Assembly: GCA_029821515.1 (NCBI GenBank)
Contig: JALGTD010000026.1
Span: 1 to 22,054, forward strand
From: Candidatus Zipacnadia bacterium
GTDB lineage: Bacteria > Armatimonadota > Zipacnadia > Zipacnadales > Zipacnadaceae
Reading direction: 5' to 3'
DNA length: 22,054 nt
The notes under the pieces were generated by a model that was not told the DNA's origin, searched no databases, and was given only the letters and a program-made list of their open reading frames with translations. Of this stretch, positions 22,027 through 22,054 are shown in pieces; positions within the stretch are counted from its first letter, which is position 1, and every line of letters starts with the position of its first letter. The translations under genes were made by a program, and so were the position numbers.

Positions 22027-22054
22027 ATGAAGCTTGAGGATCTGGCGAGTTACT
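22027..22054 (+). CDS. Start of an unidentified gene, cut by the window edge
   Basis: Only nine codons are visible (MKLEDLASY). The ATG has no ribosome binding site in front of it, and the predicted transcription start falls within a few bases of it, which suggests a leaderless message. The promoter overlaps a palindrome, so the gene may be regulated, possibly by its own product. Nothing can be said about function. Confidence 0.4.

Overview
The window is about 22 kb of bacterial chromosome with moderately high GC content, mostly protein-coding, with two tRNA genes and clear Shine-Dalgarno sites (AGGAGG-like). I cannot name the organism. The mix of a DUF6785-type membrane protein, an intracellular GH38 mannosidase, TIM-barrel sugar isomerases, copper-amine-oxidase-N and YARHG domains, a PilT/PilU ATPase and an isoleucine T-box suggests a non-proteobacterial, environmental lineage. 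Armatimonadota or a neighbouring uncultured phylum is my guess (inference, low confidence).

Layout. Positions 1-1800 (minus strand) look like one operon: a 3-methyladenine DNA glycosylase, a sugar isomerase/epimerase-like protein and the start of mutL. The mutL reading frame is cut by an in-frame TAG. A tRNA-Leu(CAG) with its own strong promoter is read divergently. Positions 2238-3944 (plus) hold two cell-envelope proteins: a secreted copper-amine-oxidase-N/YARHG protein and a PEGA-amidase broken by a frameshift. A small interrupted membrane ORF follows. Positions 4115-7553 (minus) hold a secreted DUF362-like protein and a citramalate synthase, the latter preceded by a promoter and a T-box riboswitch with an AUC (Ile) specifier.

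Positions 7796-17029 (plus) look like a carbohydrate-use region: a GH38 alpha-mannosidase, a second TIM-barrel isomerase carrying an exact 63-bp tandem duplication, a zinc-type dehydrogenase with different codon use, a fragment resembling an auxin-efflux carrier, a DUF6785-type polytopic membrane protein, and a glycine-zipper/FHA membrane protein. Positions 17041-21706 (minus) form a convergent block that may be co-transcribed: PilT/PilU ATPase, Cys-rich membrane protein, acylphosphatase, response regulator with GAF domain, and SAM methyltransferase. At the right edge, tRNA-Ala(GGC) with promoter and terminator lies divergent from a gene whose start sits almost at its predicted transcription start.

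No strongly supported new multi-gene system is visible. The points most worth checking are the amber codon in mutL together with other lesions nearby (frameshift, tandem duplication, gene remnants), the Ile T-box, the Cys-rich membrane protein beside pilT, and the operator-like palindrome at the right edge.
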